A DNA stretch of 64,000 nucleotides from Rhodococcus zopfii NBRC 100606 = JCM 9919 (GTDB lineage Bacteria; Actinomycetota; Actinomycetes; Mycobacteriales; Mycobacteriaceae): contig NZ_BCXI01000015.1 in assembly GCF_001895025.1 (NCBI RefSeq), positions 1 to 64,000 on the forward strand. The letters run 5' to 3'. The translations under genes were made by a program, and so were the position numbers. Shown here one piece after another: positions 32,905-40,842 of this stretch. Numbering within the stretch: position 1 is the stretch's first letter; every line of letters begins with the position of its first letter. The notes below the pieces were generated by a model. It worked only from the letters and a program-made list of their open reading frames with translations. It made no database searches and was not told where the DNA came from.

Positions 32905-32957
32905 CGAGCGAATGTACCGTTCGTTCGGTTGAAGGAGACGAACGGTACATTCGCTCG
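32905..32957. repeat. Perfect 20-bp inverted repeat upstream of aroD
   Basis: Bases 32905-32924 and 32938-32957 are exact reverse complements around a 13-bp loop, TCGGTTGAAGGAG. The element ends 34 bp before the aroD ATG. As RNA it would fold into a very stable hairpin that presents a Shine-Dalgarno-like GAAGGAG in the loop, with no start codon nearby. As DNA it could be a large operator; ACCGTTCGTTCGGT inside it is itself partly palindromic. It could also terminate transcripts from the SRPBCC gene. Confidence 0.85.
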
Positions 32958-32991
32958 AACAGGGTGCCGGAGTCGACGACGGGAGTCAGCA

Positions 32992-33777
32992 ATGGGTGAC
33001 AGGGCGATCACGCCGGTCCGCGTCAAGGACGTCACGATCGGTGAGGGCACACCCAAGATCATCGTGCCGATCACCGGGCGCACCCCCGGCGAACTGCGCA
33101 CCCAGGTCGAGGCCCTGACCGGCGTCGACGTCGACCTCGTCGAATGGCGGACGGACTTCTACGACACGATCACCGATACCGCGAGCGTCGTCGCGCAGGC
33201 CCGCGACCTCGCCGGCCAGTTCGCCGGAATCCCGCTGCTCGCCACCTGCCGCACCCGGCACGAGGGCGGCGAGGCCGATCTGACGGACGAGGCGTACGCC
33301 GATCTCAACGTCGCGGTCGCCGAGTCCGGGGCCGTCGATCTCGTCGACGTCGAATACCGGCGCGACCGCACCGCCGTGGACCGGATCGTCGGAGCCGCGC
33401 ACGCACGGAAGGTCGCGGTGGTCGCGTCGAACCATGATTTCGCGGGCACCCCCGCGAAGGACGAGATCGTCGCGCGGCTGGTCGCGATGCAGGACCTGGG
33501 CGCCGACATCTGCAAGATCGCGGTGATGCCGCACGACGCCGCCGACGTGCTGACCCTGCTCGACGCGACCCGCACGATGCACGAAGAATTCGCCGACCGC
33601 CCGATCGTCACGATGGCGATGGGCGGGCTCGGTGTGGTCTCCCGCCTGGCCGGTCAGGTATTCGGATCGGCCGCGACGTTCGGGATGGTGGGCACGGCGT
33701 CGGCGCCCGGGCAGGTCGGTGCCGCCGACCTGAAGGTCGCGCTCACCCTGCTCGACCGCGCGCTCGCCACGGGGTGA
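32992..33777 (+). CDS. aroD: 3-dehydroquinate dehydratase, type I
   Basis: This 261-residue class I dehydroquinase converts 3-dehydroquinate to 3-dehydroshikimate by a Schiff base. It has Glu51 and Arg53 in VEWRTDFYD, Arg87 in TCRTRHEGG, the general base His148 in SNHDF, and Schiff-base Lys175 in CKIAVMP. The C-terminal loop GTASAPGQ is complete. Length fits the family. Most mycolata use the unrelated type II enzyme for biosynthesis, so this may serve quinate catabolism or be a second copy; no quinate genes are near. The start follows GGGAGTCAGCA. Confidence 0.9.
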   Translation: MGDRAITPVRVKDVTIGEGTPKIIVPITGRTPGELRTQVEALTGVDVDLVEWRTDFYDTITDTASVVAQARDLAGQFAGIPLLATCRTRHEGGEADLTDEAYADLNVAVAESGAVDLVDVEYRRDRTAVDRIVGAAHARKVAVVASNHDFAGTPAKDEIVARLVAMQDLGADICKIAVMPHDAADVLTLLDATRTMHEEFADRPIVTMAMGGLGVVSRLAGQVFGSAATFGMVGTASAPGQVGAADLKVALTLLDRALATG

Positions 33778-33786
33778 CGGATCCCA

Positions 33787-34716
33787 TCACCGGGGAGTGC
33801 CGGTGGTGCCGTCCCAGATGTCCAGCAGCGACTGCAGGATCTCCTCCGAGACACCGAGGCCGCCGAGGTGGCTCTCCCCCCGCAGGTGGTGGAACTGGGC
33901 GTCGGGCAGCCGATCGACCATGTGCAGGCCGTGCTCGAACGGAATGATGTGGTCGGTGTCGCCGTGCCACCAGCGCACCGGCGTCCTGACGTCGGACACC
34001 CGGAAACCCCAGTCGCGGGCGAAGACCACGACGTCGGCGAAGGGCGCGGCCATCTGTTTGCGGCTGCCGTTGAGCAGGTCGTCAAGGAACATCGCCTTGA
34101 ACTCGGGGCGGGCCAGCAGTCGGCGGTCCGCTTCCGGTGACATCCGGCCGTACAGGTCGATGATCGGTGATCCGAGCGGGCGGACCAGCCTGATCAGCGA
34201 ACTCAGCACGACTCCCGCGGGCACCCCGCCGACCTCGAGCAGCGGTGCGACGAACGTGCCCAGCTTCATCAGACCGCCGTCGATGGCATCAGGGCCGACG
34301 ACGGGCGCGACCCCGCCGAGCACGCCCGCGGCAACGACCCGATCGGCCATCGCATACGCCGCGGCCAGTGTGTACGGGCCGCCACCGGACAGACCGACGA
34401 CCGCCATCCGGTCCACTCCGAGCGTGTCGGCGACTATCTGCAGGTCGTCGGTGAATGCGAGGACGTTCTCGTAGCGGTGCGGGGTGGACGAACCGATTCC
34501 GGGGCGGTCGATGCCGATCAGCCGGACGTTCTTGCGTTCGGCGAAAGCCCTGGCTTCGACGGGAATCTGCCGACGCGCGCCGGGTGTGCCGTGCAGCCAG
34601 AACACCGCGCGGCCCTGCGCGGACCCGAACTCGGCAAAACCGATCCGGCGCCCCCGCCCCACCGCGACGGTCCCCTCCAATTTCGGACGTGCGACGTCAA
34701 CCATGCGCGCCAGCAT
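33787..34716 (-). CDS. Alpha/beta hydrolase
   Basis: This 309-residue alpha/beta hydrolase has FWLHGTPGARRQIP for the oxyanion region, GIDRPGIGSSTPHRY, and the nucleophile Ser in VGLSGGGPYTLA near 115-120. The acid is in HGDTDHIIP and the His in GESHLGG near the end. HGTPG.R and DRPG.G.S are typical of actinobacterial esterase-like members. Three in-frame ATGs (34725, 34716, 34704) are possible; 34716 has AGGGA at good spacing. It is convergent with aroD, 9 bp apart. Substrate unknown. Confidence 0.82.
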   Translation of the reverse strand: MLARMVDVARPKLEGTVAVGRGRRIGFAEFGSAQGRAVFWLHGTPGARRQIPVEARAFAERKNVRLIGIDRPGIGSSTPHRYENVLAFTDDLQIVADTLGVDRMAVVGLSGGGPYTLAAAYAMADRVVAAGVLGGVAPVVGPDAIDGGLMKLGTFVAPLLEVGGVPAGVVLSSLIRLVRPLGSPIIDLYGRMSPEADRRLLARPEFKAMFLDDLLNGSRKQMAAPFADVVVFARDWGFRVSDVRTPVRWWHGDTDHIIPFEHGLHMVDRLPDAQFHHLRGESHLGGLGVSEEILQSLLDIWDGTTGTPR

Positions 34717-34750
34717 CGCACACATTCCCTGTCGCTCCGCTCGCCTCAGA

Positions 34751-34766
34751 TGTGACCGGGATCACT
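34751..34766. promoter_or_regulatory. CRP/GlxR-like half-palindromic site
   Basis: TGTGAccgggaTCACT matches nine of ten conserved positions of the TGTGA-N6-TCACA site bound by CRP/GlxR proteins. It lies in the divergent gap between the hydrolase (start 34716) and the VOC gene (34951). A single site of this kind can arise by chance. Confidence 0.4.
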
Positions 34767-34853
34767 TCCACCGCGGGGTTCGATCTGCGCTTCACCCGAA
34801 CCTGTCGGCCCCCGCAGGTACCGTGATTCCCGCACGACCGGAACACCTCGCAC

Positions 34854-34921
34854 GATGCCGATTCCTCGGCGATGCCGGTTCCTCGGCAACGCCGATCGGT
34901 CAGCTACGCCGATTCCTCAGC
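34854..34921. repeat. Four 17-bp tandem repeats upstream of the VOC gene
   Basis: Units at 34854-34870, 34871-34887, 34888-34904 and 34905-34921 follow the pattern nAyGCCGATTCCTCGGC. Units 1 and 2 differ by one base; units 3 and 4 are more diverged. The array ends 29 bp before the VOC ATG, in the expected promoter region. It may be a multi-site binding array or an expanding repeat that tunes expression. Confidence 0.75.
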
Positions 34922-34950
34922 AAACCAGCCCAGGAACACAGGAGACCGTC

Positions 34951-35727
34951 ATGCCCGAACATCAGCCCCGGACCGGCGCACCCGGCTGGGTCGATCTCAC
35001 CAGCTCCGACCCGAAACACGTCATCCCGTTCTATCGCGAACTCTTCGGCTGGCAGGCCGACACGAACGAGGACCCGCAGTACGGCGGATACACCATCTTC
35101 AGCCACCGCGGCGCACCCGTCGCCGGTCTCGGTCCCCAGCAGCCGGGCAACCCGTACGGCAACATTTGGACGGTCTACCTGGACTCCGACGACGCCGATG
35201 TCACCGCACGAAAGGCCGGGGAGGCCGGCGGGCAGGTCCTGATGCCTGCGATGAAGGTCGGCGACCAGGGAACCATGGCGATCCTCGCCGACCCGGCCGG
35301 TGCCGTGATCGGCGTGTGGCAGGCCGATCAGCATCACGGATTCGGGTTCGACAGCGAACCCGGCGCGCCGGTGTGGTTCGAGGCGATGTCGCGCAACTAC
35401 GCCGCGTCTCTCTCCTTCTATCGAGACGTGTTCGGCTGGGATTGTCAGCCGATGAGCGATTCCGGCGACTTCCGGTACTCGACCGGCAAGGTCGGGGGCG
35501 AGGACATCGCCGGGATCATGGACGCGTCCGGCTTCCTTCCCGACGGTGTGCCGTCGTTCTGGCAGTTCTATATCGGTGTCGAGGACGCCGACGCGGCCTC
35601 GGCGGCCGTGACGCGGCTCGGGGGCACCGTCGAACGCGAGGCCGAGGACACCCCGTTCGGCCGGCTCGCCACGATCAGCGATCCCCTCGGCGCGCGCCTG
35701 CAGATCAATCAGGCCCCGCCTGCGTAG
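34951..35727 (+). CDS. VOC family protein (two glyoxalase-like modules)
   Basis: This 258-residue protein contains two vicinal-oxygen-chelate modules. Module 1 (about 12-125) has GWVDLTSSDPKHVIPFYREL and VLMPAMKVGDQGTMAILADP. Module 2 (about 140-255) has VWFEAMSRNYAASLSFYRDV and AEDTPFGRLATISDPLGA. It resembles the CFP32/27-kDa antigen type of glyoxalase-like protein in mycobacteria and streptomycetes, of unknown substrate. GGAGACCGTC precedes the ATG at 34951. It is convergent with the TetR gene, 3 bp apart. Confidence 0.83.
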   Translation: MPEHQPRTGAPGWVDLTSSDPKHVIPFYRELFGWQADTNEDPQYGGYTIFSHRGAPVAGLGPQQPGNPYGNIWTVYLDSDDADVTARKAGEAGGQVLMPAMKVGDQGTMAILADPAGAVIGVWQADQHHGFGFDSEPGAPVWFEAMSRNYAASLSFYRDVFGWDCQPMSDSGDFRYSTGKVGGEDIAGIMDASGFLPDGVPSFWQFYIGVEDADAASAAVTRLGGTVEREAEDTPFGRLATISDPLGARLQINQAPPA

Positions 35728-35730
35728 CGG

Positions 35731-36348
35731 TCACCGGTGCGCCGTGACCAGGTAGTGGCGGGTCGCGGCGTCGACGATCTGCTCGGGGGTCACGTCGACC
35801 TCGCCGCGCAGCCATGCCGTCATCACCTCGGCGAGGCCACCGACGAACAGCAGCGCCGACACCTCGTCGTGCGGCGGCTGCAACGCGCTCTCGCCCCACA
35901 GTTCCCGCGACTCCTGCGCGACGAGGTGCGCGAACTGCCGGAGCAGTGCGCGGCGCCGGGTGCGTAGCGGTTCCGTCGCGGCGGATTCGACGACGGCGAT
36001 ACGGCCCTTGCGCGGGTCGTCGGTGAGCACCGCCACGAATGCCGCGATCGCGGCCCTGGCCCGCTCTTCGGGACTGTGCTCGGTCTCGGCGAGGGCAGCC
36101 AGGGCGCGGTCGCGGATGTCGCCGGCGATCCGCTCGACGACACACACGAGCAACTCGTCGCGGCCCGCGAAACTCTCGTAGAAGTAGCGTTCGGTGAGGC
36201 CCGCCTCCTGGCAGATGGCCGTCATCGTGGCCTTCGTGTCCCCCTCACCGCCGAAGACGGTCAGGCCCGCCTCGAGCAGGCGTTCGCGACGGTCTGCCGC
36301 GCGTTCTTCCGCGCTGCGACCGCGGTATTGGCGGGTGGGTCGGCTCAT
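35731..36348 (-). CDS. TetR/AcrR family transcriptional regulator
   Basis: A 205-residue TetR regulator. ADRRERLLEAGLTVFGGEGD (18-37) begins the DNA-binding domain, and the recognition region reads MTAICQEAGLTERYFYESF. The C-terminal domain has EVSALLFVGGLAEVMTAWLR. It is divergent from the cytochrome P450 gene, with operator-like palindromes in the 90-bp gap. In M. tuberculosis, as I recall, a TetR gene (Rv3058c) is divergent from cyp136 in the same way. This supports a regulator-P450 unit. Confidence 0.84.
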   Translation of the reverse strand: MSRPTRQYRGRSAEERAADRRERLLEAGLTVFGGEGDTKATMTAICQEAGLTERYFYESFAGRDELLVCVVERIAGDIRDRALAALAETEHSPEERARAAIAAFVAVLTDDPRKGRIAVVESAATEPLRTRRRALLRQFAHLVAQESRELWGESALQPPHDEVSALLFVGGLAEVMTAWLRGEVDVTPEQIVDAATRHYLVTAHR

Positions 36349-36356
36349 TCTCGAAT

Positions 36357-36413
36357 CTTGACAGATCCACGCATGTGATCCACGCTACAGTCAAGTGACA
36401 GGGACTCCTGTCA
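36357..36413. promoter_or_regulatory. Operator-like repeats between tetR and the P450 gene
   Basis: TGACAGGgactCCTGTCA (36396-36413) has perfect 7-bp arms. CTTGAC (36357-36362) and GTCAAG (36390-36395) form an outer inverted pair, and GATCCACGC occurs twice (36364-36372, 36377-36385). The 18-bp palindrome is the best candidate for TetR binding and overlaps the probable P450 leader. Confidence 0.68.
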
Positions 36414-36438
36414 GATGGACCCCACCGAGGGAGATCTC

Positions 36439-37785
36439 ATGACGAAGGTGCTTGCCGACCCACCGCCCGGACTGACCGCGGTCCCCGGCGACGGCGGCCT
36501 GCCGTACGTGGGCTATGCGCTGGACTACATGCGCGACCCGATCGGCGCGTACGACCGCCGCTACCACGAACACGGCCCGGTCTCGTGGTTCCGGTTCGCG
36601 GGCAATCCGTGGGTTGTCCTGCTCGGCCCCGACGCGTGCGGCGCCGCGTTGCAGAACCGCGACCGCGCCCTGGCCAACGGACCGGGCTGGCGGGTGCTCA
36701 TCGGCCCGTTCTTCGACCGCGGCCTGATGCTGCTCGACGGCGACGAACACGCCGCGCACCGGCGAATCCTGCAGCAGGCGTTCACCCGCGACCGGCTGGC
36801 CCGATACACCGAAGCGTTGCATCCGGCCGTCGAGCAGGGGCTCGAATCCTGGTCTCCGCAATCGGGTTTCCGCGCCTATCCGGCGCTGAAGGAGCTCACC
36901 CTCGGGATCGCGACGTCGCTCTTCATGGGGGGCGCGGAGGGGTCGTCGGCCGCCGAGATGGCCGAGGTCAACAAATCGTTCATCGGATGCGTCCAGGCCG
37001 CGACCGCGCTCGTGCGCTACCCGCTGCCCGGCACCCGCTGGCGGCGCGGCGTCGTCGGGCGTCGACGCCTCGAGGAGTTCTTCCGCCGCTATCTGCCCGC
37101 CCGCCGCGCCGGCGACGGCGACGACCTGTTCACCGCCCTGTGTCACGTCGAATCCGACGACGGGCAACGCTTCACCGACGACGACGTGGTCAACCACATG
37201 ATCTTCCTGATGATGGCCGCGCACGACACCTCCACCATCACCCTGTCGACGGCCGTGCAGTATCTCGGGCAGTTCCCGCAGTGGCAGCAGGCGTGCCGCG
37301 ACGAATCGGAGGCACTCGGCACCACCACACCCACGCTGGACCAGCTCGAGCAGCTCACGAGCCTGGATCTGGTCATCAAGGAATGCCAACGGCTGGTCAC
37401 TCCGGTGCCGGGGATCGTGCGGCGCGCGGTGGCGGACACCGAGATCCTCGGTCACTACATTCCCCGCGGAACACTGATCAACGTCGGCCTGCACTACACC
37501 CACCACATGGCCGAATTGTGGCCCGATCCCGAACGATTCGATCCGGAACGGTTCTCCCCCGAACGACGCGAGGACCGCGTCCACAAGTACGCGTGGTCGC
37601 CGTTCGGCGGCGGCGCGCACCGCTGCCTCGGCATGTACTTCTCGAGCGCGGAGATCAAGACGGTCCTGCACCACCTGCTGCTCGGCTACCACTGGCACGT
37701 GCCCGCCGACTATGTCGCGCCGATGAACTTCACGTCCCTGCCGTTCCCGTCGGACGGGCAGCCGATCGATCTGCACCGACGTTGA
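36439..37785 (+). CDS. Cytochrome P450 (CYP136-like)
   Basis: This 448-residue P450 has the I-helix oxygen-activation motif MAAHDTST, the ExxR pair in VIKECQRL, the PERF segment in FDPERFSPERR and the heme loop FGGGAHRCLGMYF with the Cys ligand. The overall pattern (GLPYVGYALDYMRDPIGAYD, FTSLPFPSDGQPIDL) resembles CYP51/CYP136-type enzymes. With a divergent TetR gene it matches the Rv3058c-cyp136 layout of M. tuberculosis as I recall it. The ATG at 36439 has GAGGGAG upstream and is preferred over 36415, which touches the operator. No ferredoxin or reductase gene is adjacent. Substrate unknown. Confidence 0.88.
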   Translation: MTKVLADPPPGLTAVPGDGGLPYVGYALDYMRDPIGAYDRRYHEHGPVSWFRFAGNPWVVLLGPDACGAALQNRDRALANGPGWRVLIGPFFDRGLMLLDGDEHAAHRRILQQAFTRDRLARYTEALHPAVEQGLESWSPQSGFRAYPALKELTLGIATSLFMGGAEGSSAAEMAEVNKSFIGCVQAATALVRYPLPGTRWRRGVVGRRRLEEFFRRYLPARRAGDGDDLFTALCHVESDDGQRFTDDDVVNHMIFLMMAAHDTSTITLSTAVQYLGQFPQWQQACRDESEALGTTTPTLDQLEQLTSLDLVIKECQRLVTPVPGIVRRAVADTEILGHYIPRGTLINVGLHYTHHMAELWPDPERFDPERFSPERREDRVHKYAWSPFGGGAHRCLGMYFSSAEIKTVLHHLLLGYHWHVPADYVAPMNFTSLPFPSDGQPIDLHRR

Positions 37786-37874
37786 GCGCCGCACCGACCT
37801 CGGGCGCCACTGCGGGGAGCACCGGGTAACCGGAAAACGGTCCGCGGGACGTCCCGAGGGCGTACGACGGAGGG

Positions 37875-39992
37875 ATGCCGGCAGAACCGCTCGACGATCA
37901 TTTCACCGCGATCGTGCAGGCGCGGGTACCCGACGTCCGGCACCGCCCCGACCGCCGGGTGAGCGACGACGTGCTGCTGCGGTACTTCGACGCCCAGCTG
38001 CAATCACGGCACCTCGATTTCGCGGCCCGCGACCTGCAGCGGCGCGGCGAGGGTTTCTACACGATCGGTTCGGCCGGGCACGAGTCGAACGCGGCCCCGG
38101 GCCTGGCCGCGCGCGTCACCGATCCGGCGCTGTTGCACTACCGATCGGGCGGGTTCTACGCGGCCCGCGCGTCGCTGGTGCCCGGCAGCACCCCGATCCG
38201 GGATGTGCTGGCCGGATGCGCCGCGTCGACACTGGATCCGATCTCCGGCGGCCGCCACAAGGTGTTCGGGAACGCGGCCCTGAACATCCTGCCGCAGACG
38301 TCGACGATCGCCTCGCATCTGCCGCGGGCGGTGGGACTCGCCCTCGCCCTGACGTGGACGGCACGTCTGGGCGTCGACTGTCCGTGGCCGGCGGATTCGG
38401 TGGTGTTGTGCAGTTTCGGGGATGCGTCGGCGAATCACTCCACCGCGGTCGGTGCGCTCAACGCGGCGGCGTATCTCACCCATCGCAGATTGCCGCTGCC
38501 GATCCTGTTCGTCTGCGAAGACAACGGATTCGGCATCAGCGTGCGCAGCCCGGCCGGGTGGGTCGAGCGGACCCTCGGGTCGTATCCGGGGGTCGGCTAC
38601 CGGGAGGCGGACGGGTCCGATCCCGTCGACGCGCTCACCGCGGCATCCGAAATGCTTGTGTCCGTTCGCACCTCGCGTGCACCGGCGATCCTGCACCTGA
38701 AGACGGTCCGGTATCTCGGGCACGCCGGATCGGATGCCGAGCCGGCCTACCGCACCCCCGCGGACATCGCCGGGGACTACGCACGCGACCCGCTGCTCGG
38801 CACCGCACGCGAACTCGTGGACCGCCGGATCCTCTCCCCCGCCGAACTCCTCGAACGATACGAACGGTCGCGGCGCGCTGTGGCGGATGTCGTGGTCGGC
38901 CTAGGTTCCCCTCCCAGAATGACGTCGGTCGCGGAGGTCGTGCGGCCGCTCCATACGCACGGCCACCCGCAGATCCCGGGCGATCCGGACCCGATACCGC
39001 GGGACCCGCTCACCCTGGCGCAGGCGGTCGGCCGCGCGCTGGACAACATCCTCGCGCAGGTCCCGCAGGCGTGCGTGTTCGGGGAGGACGTCGCAGTCAA
39101 GGGCGGTGTCTACGGCGTGACCCGCGCGCTGGCACGACGATTCGGTCCGCTGCGCGTGTTCGACACCCTGCTCGACGAGCAGACGATTCTCGGAACCGCC
39201 CTCGGATTCGCGGTCGCCGGGCTGCTGCCGATTCCGGAGATCCAATATCTCGCCTATCTGCACAACGCGGAGGACCAGCTGCGCGGGGAAGCCGCGACGC
39301 TGAAATTCTTCTCCGACGGCAGCTACCGCAATCCCATGGTGGTGCGCATCGCCGGCCTGGCCTATCAGCGCGGTTTCGGCGGGCACTTCCACAATGACAA
39401 TTCCCTCGCGGTGCTGCGCGACATCCCGGGACTGACGGTCGCGGTGCCGAGCCGGCCCGCCCACGCCGGGGCCCTGCTGCGCTCGTGCTTCGAGCTGGCC
39501 CGCAGCACCGGACGGGTGTGCGTGTTCGTCGAACCGATCGCGCTGTACCACGAGCGGGATCTCTACGAGGACGGCGACGGCCTGTGGGCGCAGGTACCGG
39601 CTCCGGAGGCGGTGCAGCCCGGGGAGGTACGGACGTACGGCGACGGCACCGACGCGCTGCTGGTGACGTTCGGCAACGGGGTCCGCATGAGCCTGCGCGC
39701 CGCGCACCGGGTCGCCGCGCGCGGGCTCGACGTCACCGTTCTGGATCTGCAATGGATCGCCCCACTGCCCGCCGCGTCGCTGGTGGCGCACGCCGAACGG
39801 TTCCCGCGGGTGCTGGTGGTCGACGAGACCCGCCGCAGCGGCGGGGTTTCCGAGGGCGTGGTGACCGCGTTGACCGACGCCGGGTACACCGGCCGAATCC
39901 AGCGCATCACCAGCCGTGACAGCTTCGTACCGCTGGGGCCGGCGGCCTCGACGGTGCTGCTGTCCGAGGACGACATCGCCGGTGCGTTGTAG
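37875..39992 (+). CDS. Fused alpha-beta E1 component of a 2-oxoacid dehydrogenase
   Basis: A 705-residue TPP-dependent enzyme combining both E1 subunits of a branched-chain-type 2-oxoacid dehydrogenase. The alpha part (about 1-345) has the TPP/Mg motif GDASANHSTAVGALNAAAYL near 180, then LPILFVCEDNGFGISV. The beta part (about 375-705) has FGEDVAVKGGVYGVTRALA, LDEQTILGTALGFAVAGLLP and IARFGGHFH-like GFGGHFHNDNS. The fusion occurs in several actinobacteria. No E2 (lipoyl transferase) or E3 gene lies nearby, so partner subunits must be encoded elsewhere. The start ATG at 37875 follows GACGGAGGG. Confidence 0.85.
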   Translation: MPAEPLDDHFTAIVQARVPDVRHRPDRRVSDDVLLRYFDAQLQSRHLDFAARDLQRRGEGFYTIGSAGHESNAAPGLAARVTDPALLHYRSGGFYAARASLVPGSTPIRDVLAGCAASTLDPISGGRHKVFGNAALNILPQTSTIASHLPRAVGLALALTWTARLGVDCPWPADSVVLCSFGDASANHSTAVGALNAAAYLTHRRLPLPILFVCEDNGFGISVRSPAGWVERTLGSYPGVGYREADGSDPVDALTAASEMLVSVRTSRAPAILHLKTVRYLGHAGSDAEPAYRTPADIAGDYARDPLLGTARELVDRRILSPAELLERYERSRRAVADVVVGLGSPPRMTSVAEVVRPLHTHGHPQIPGDPDPIPRDPLTLAQAVGRALDNILAQVPQACVFGEDVAVKGGVYGVTRALARRFGPLRVFDTLLDEQTILGTALGFAVAGLLPIPEIQYLAYLHNAEDQLRGEAATLKFFSDGSYRNPMVVRIAGLAYQRGFGGHFHNDNSLAVLRDIPGLTVAVPSRPAHAGALLRSCFELARSTGRVCVFVEPIALYHERDLYEDGDGLWAQVPAPEAVQPGEVRTYGDGTDALLVTFGNGVRMSLRAAHRVAARGLDVTVLDLQWIAPLPAASLVAHAERFPRVLVVDETRRSGGVSEGVVTALTDAGYTGRIQRITSRDSFVPLGPAASTVLLSEDDIAGAL

Positions 39993-40005
39993 CCGTGCGG
40001 GCGCG

Positions 40006-40842
40006 TCAGCAGTCGGACAGGACCCGGGTCATCGCGTCGTGTTCCTCCGGGGTGACCCACAGTCCGTACGCGGCCTTCACCTCGATCTGCCGGGACACGT
40101 AGGTGCACTGGTACGCGCGGTTCGGCGGCAGCCACGTCGCGGCGTCCGCGTCCCCCTTGCCCTGGTTGGTCGGGCCGTCGACGGCCTGCAGGTTGCGGGG
40201 GTCGTTCGCGAGGTTGCGGCGGGTCTGCTCGTCGAGTTGCCGAGCACCCTTCTGCCACGCATCCGACAGCGCGACGACGTGATCGATCTGCACCGCCGCC
40301 GACGTGTCGGTGCCGCGCCGGAAGAAGATCGTCCGGCCCGTGTACACGTCGTTGAGCGTGCCCGTGCGGACCGTGCAGTCGCGGGTCGCGGGAACCAGCG
40401 AGATGTCGATCAGATCGCGCTTGAGGATGTCGTTGCGGGTGTCGCAGCCGTTGCGGCCCAGGGCAACGGTCACGTCGTCGGTCCAGGCGCTGCCGAACAG
40501 GGCGCGGTCGTAGCCGGTCTTCGGGGCACGCCCCTTGACCGGCAATGTCGCGAGCGTCGCCAGAGCCGGTGAGACGGCGGACCCCGGGGCGGCCGTAGTC
40601 GGCGTCGCGGACGGACGCCACGTCGGCGCCGCCGAACTTTCACCGGACCGCCAGGTGGGTGTCACCGGCCCCGTAGGTGTGGGCGTCCACGATCGTGGCG
40701 CCGAGGTGAGCCCCTCGGCCGTGAGCGCATCGGATTCGTCGCGCCCACCGGGAGCGAGCGCGACGAATGCGACGACGATCAGGACCGCGAGGCCGACGAT
40801 CCACAGCCATCGCCGCGGCGACGGCCGGTCGGCCGGGGACAC
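40006..40842 (-). CDS. Membrane-anchored HNH endonuclease family protein (DUF1524-like)
   Basis: This 278-residue protein has one N-terminal membrane or signal segment (RRWLWIVGLAVLIVVAFVAL), then a ~65-residue Pro/Thr/Ser linker, then a DUF1524/HNH nuclease domain. The motif is QIDHVVALSDAWQKGA with His near 190, followed by NDPRNLQAVDGPTNQGKGDA. It ends YGLWVTPEEHDAMTRVLSDC. It probably acts outside the membrane, on DNA taken up or in the environment. It begins with GTG immediately after the FabH-like stop, so the two genes are cotranscribed, though they seem unrelated. Confidence 0.85.
   Translation of the reverse strand: MSPADRPSPRRWLWIVGLAVLIVVAFVALAPGGRDESDALTAEGLTSAPRSWTPTPTGPVTPTWRSGESSAAPTWRPSATPTTAAPGSAVSPALATLATLPVKGRAPKTGYDRALFGSAWTDDVTVALGRNGCDTRNDILKRDLIDISLVPATRDCTVRTGTLNDVYTGRTIFFRRGTDTSAAVQIDHVVALSDAWQKGARQLDEQTRRNLANDPRNLQAVDGPTNQGKGDADAATWLPPNRAYQCTYVSRQIEVKAAYGLWVTPEEHDAMTRVLSDC

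Noticed and set aside
32137-32991. N-terminal extension of aroD to 32137
   Set aside because: The extended frame runs through the SRPBCC gene in another frame and through the inverted repeat; the ATG at 32992 has the correct N-terminus and a ribosome binding site.
34854-34921. Tandem repeats considered as a CRISPR array
   Set aside because: Units are contiguous with no spacers and no cas genes nearby.
36415-36438. ATG at 36415 as the P450 start
   Set aside because: It touches the operator palindrome and lacks a ribosome binding site, while the ATG at 36439 has GAGGGAG.
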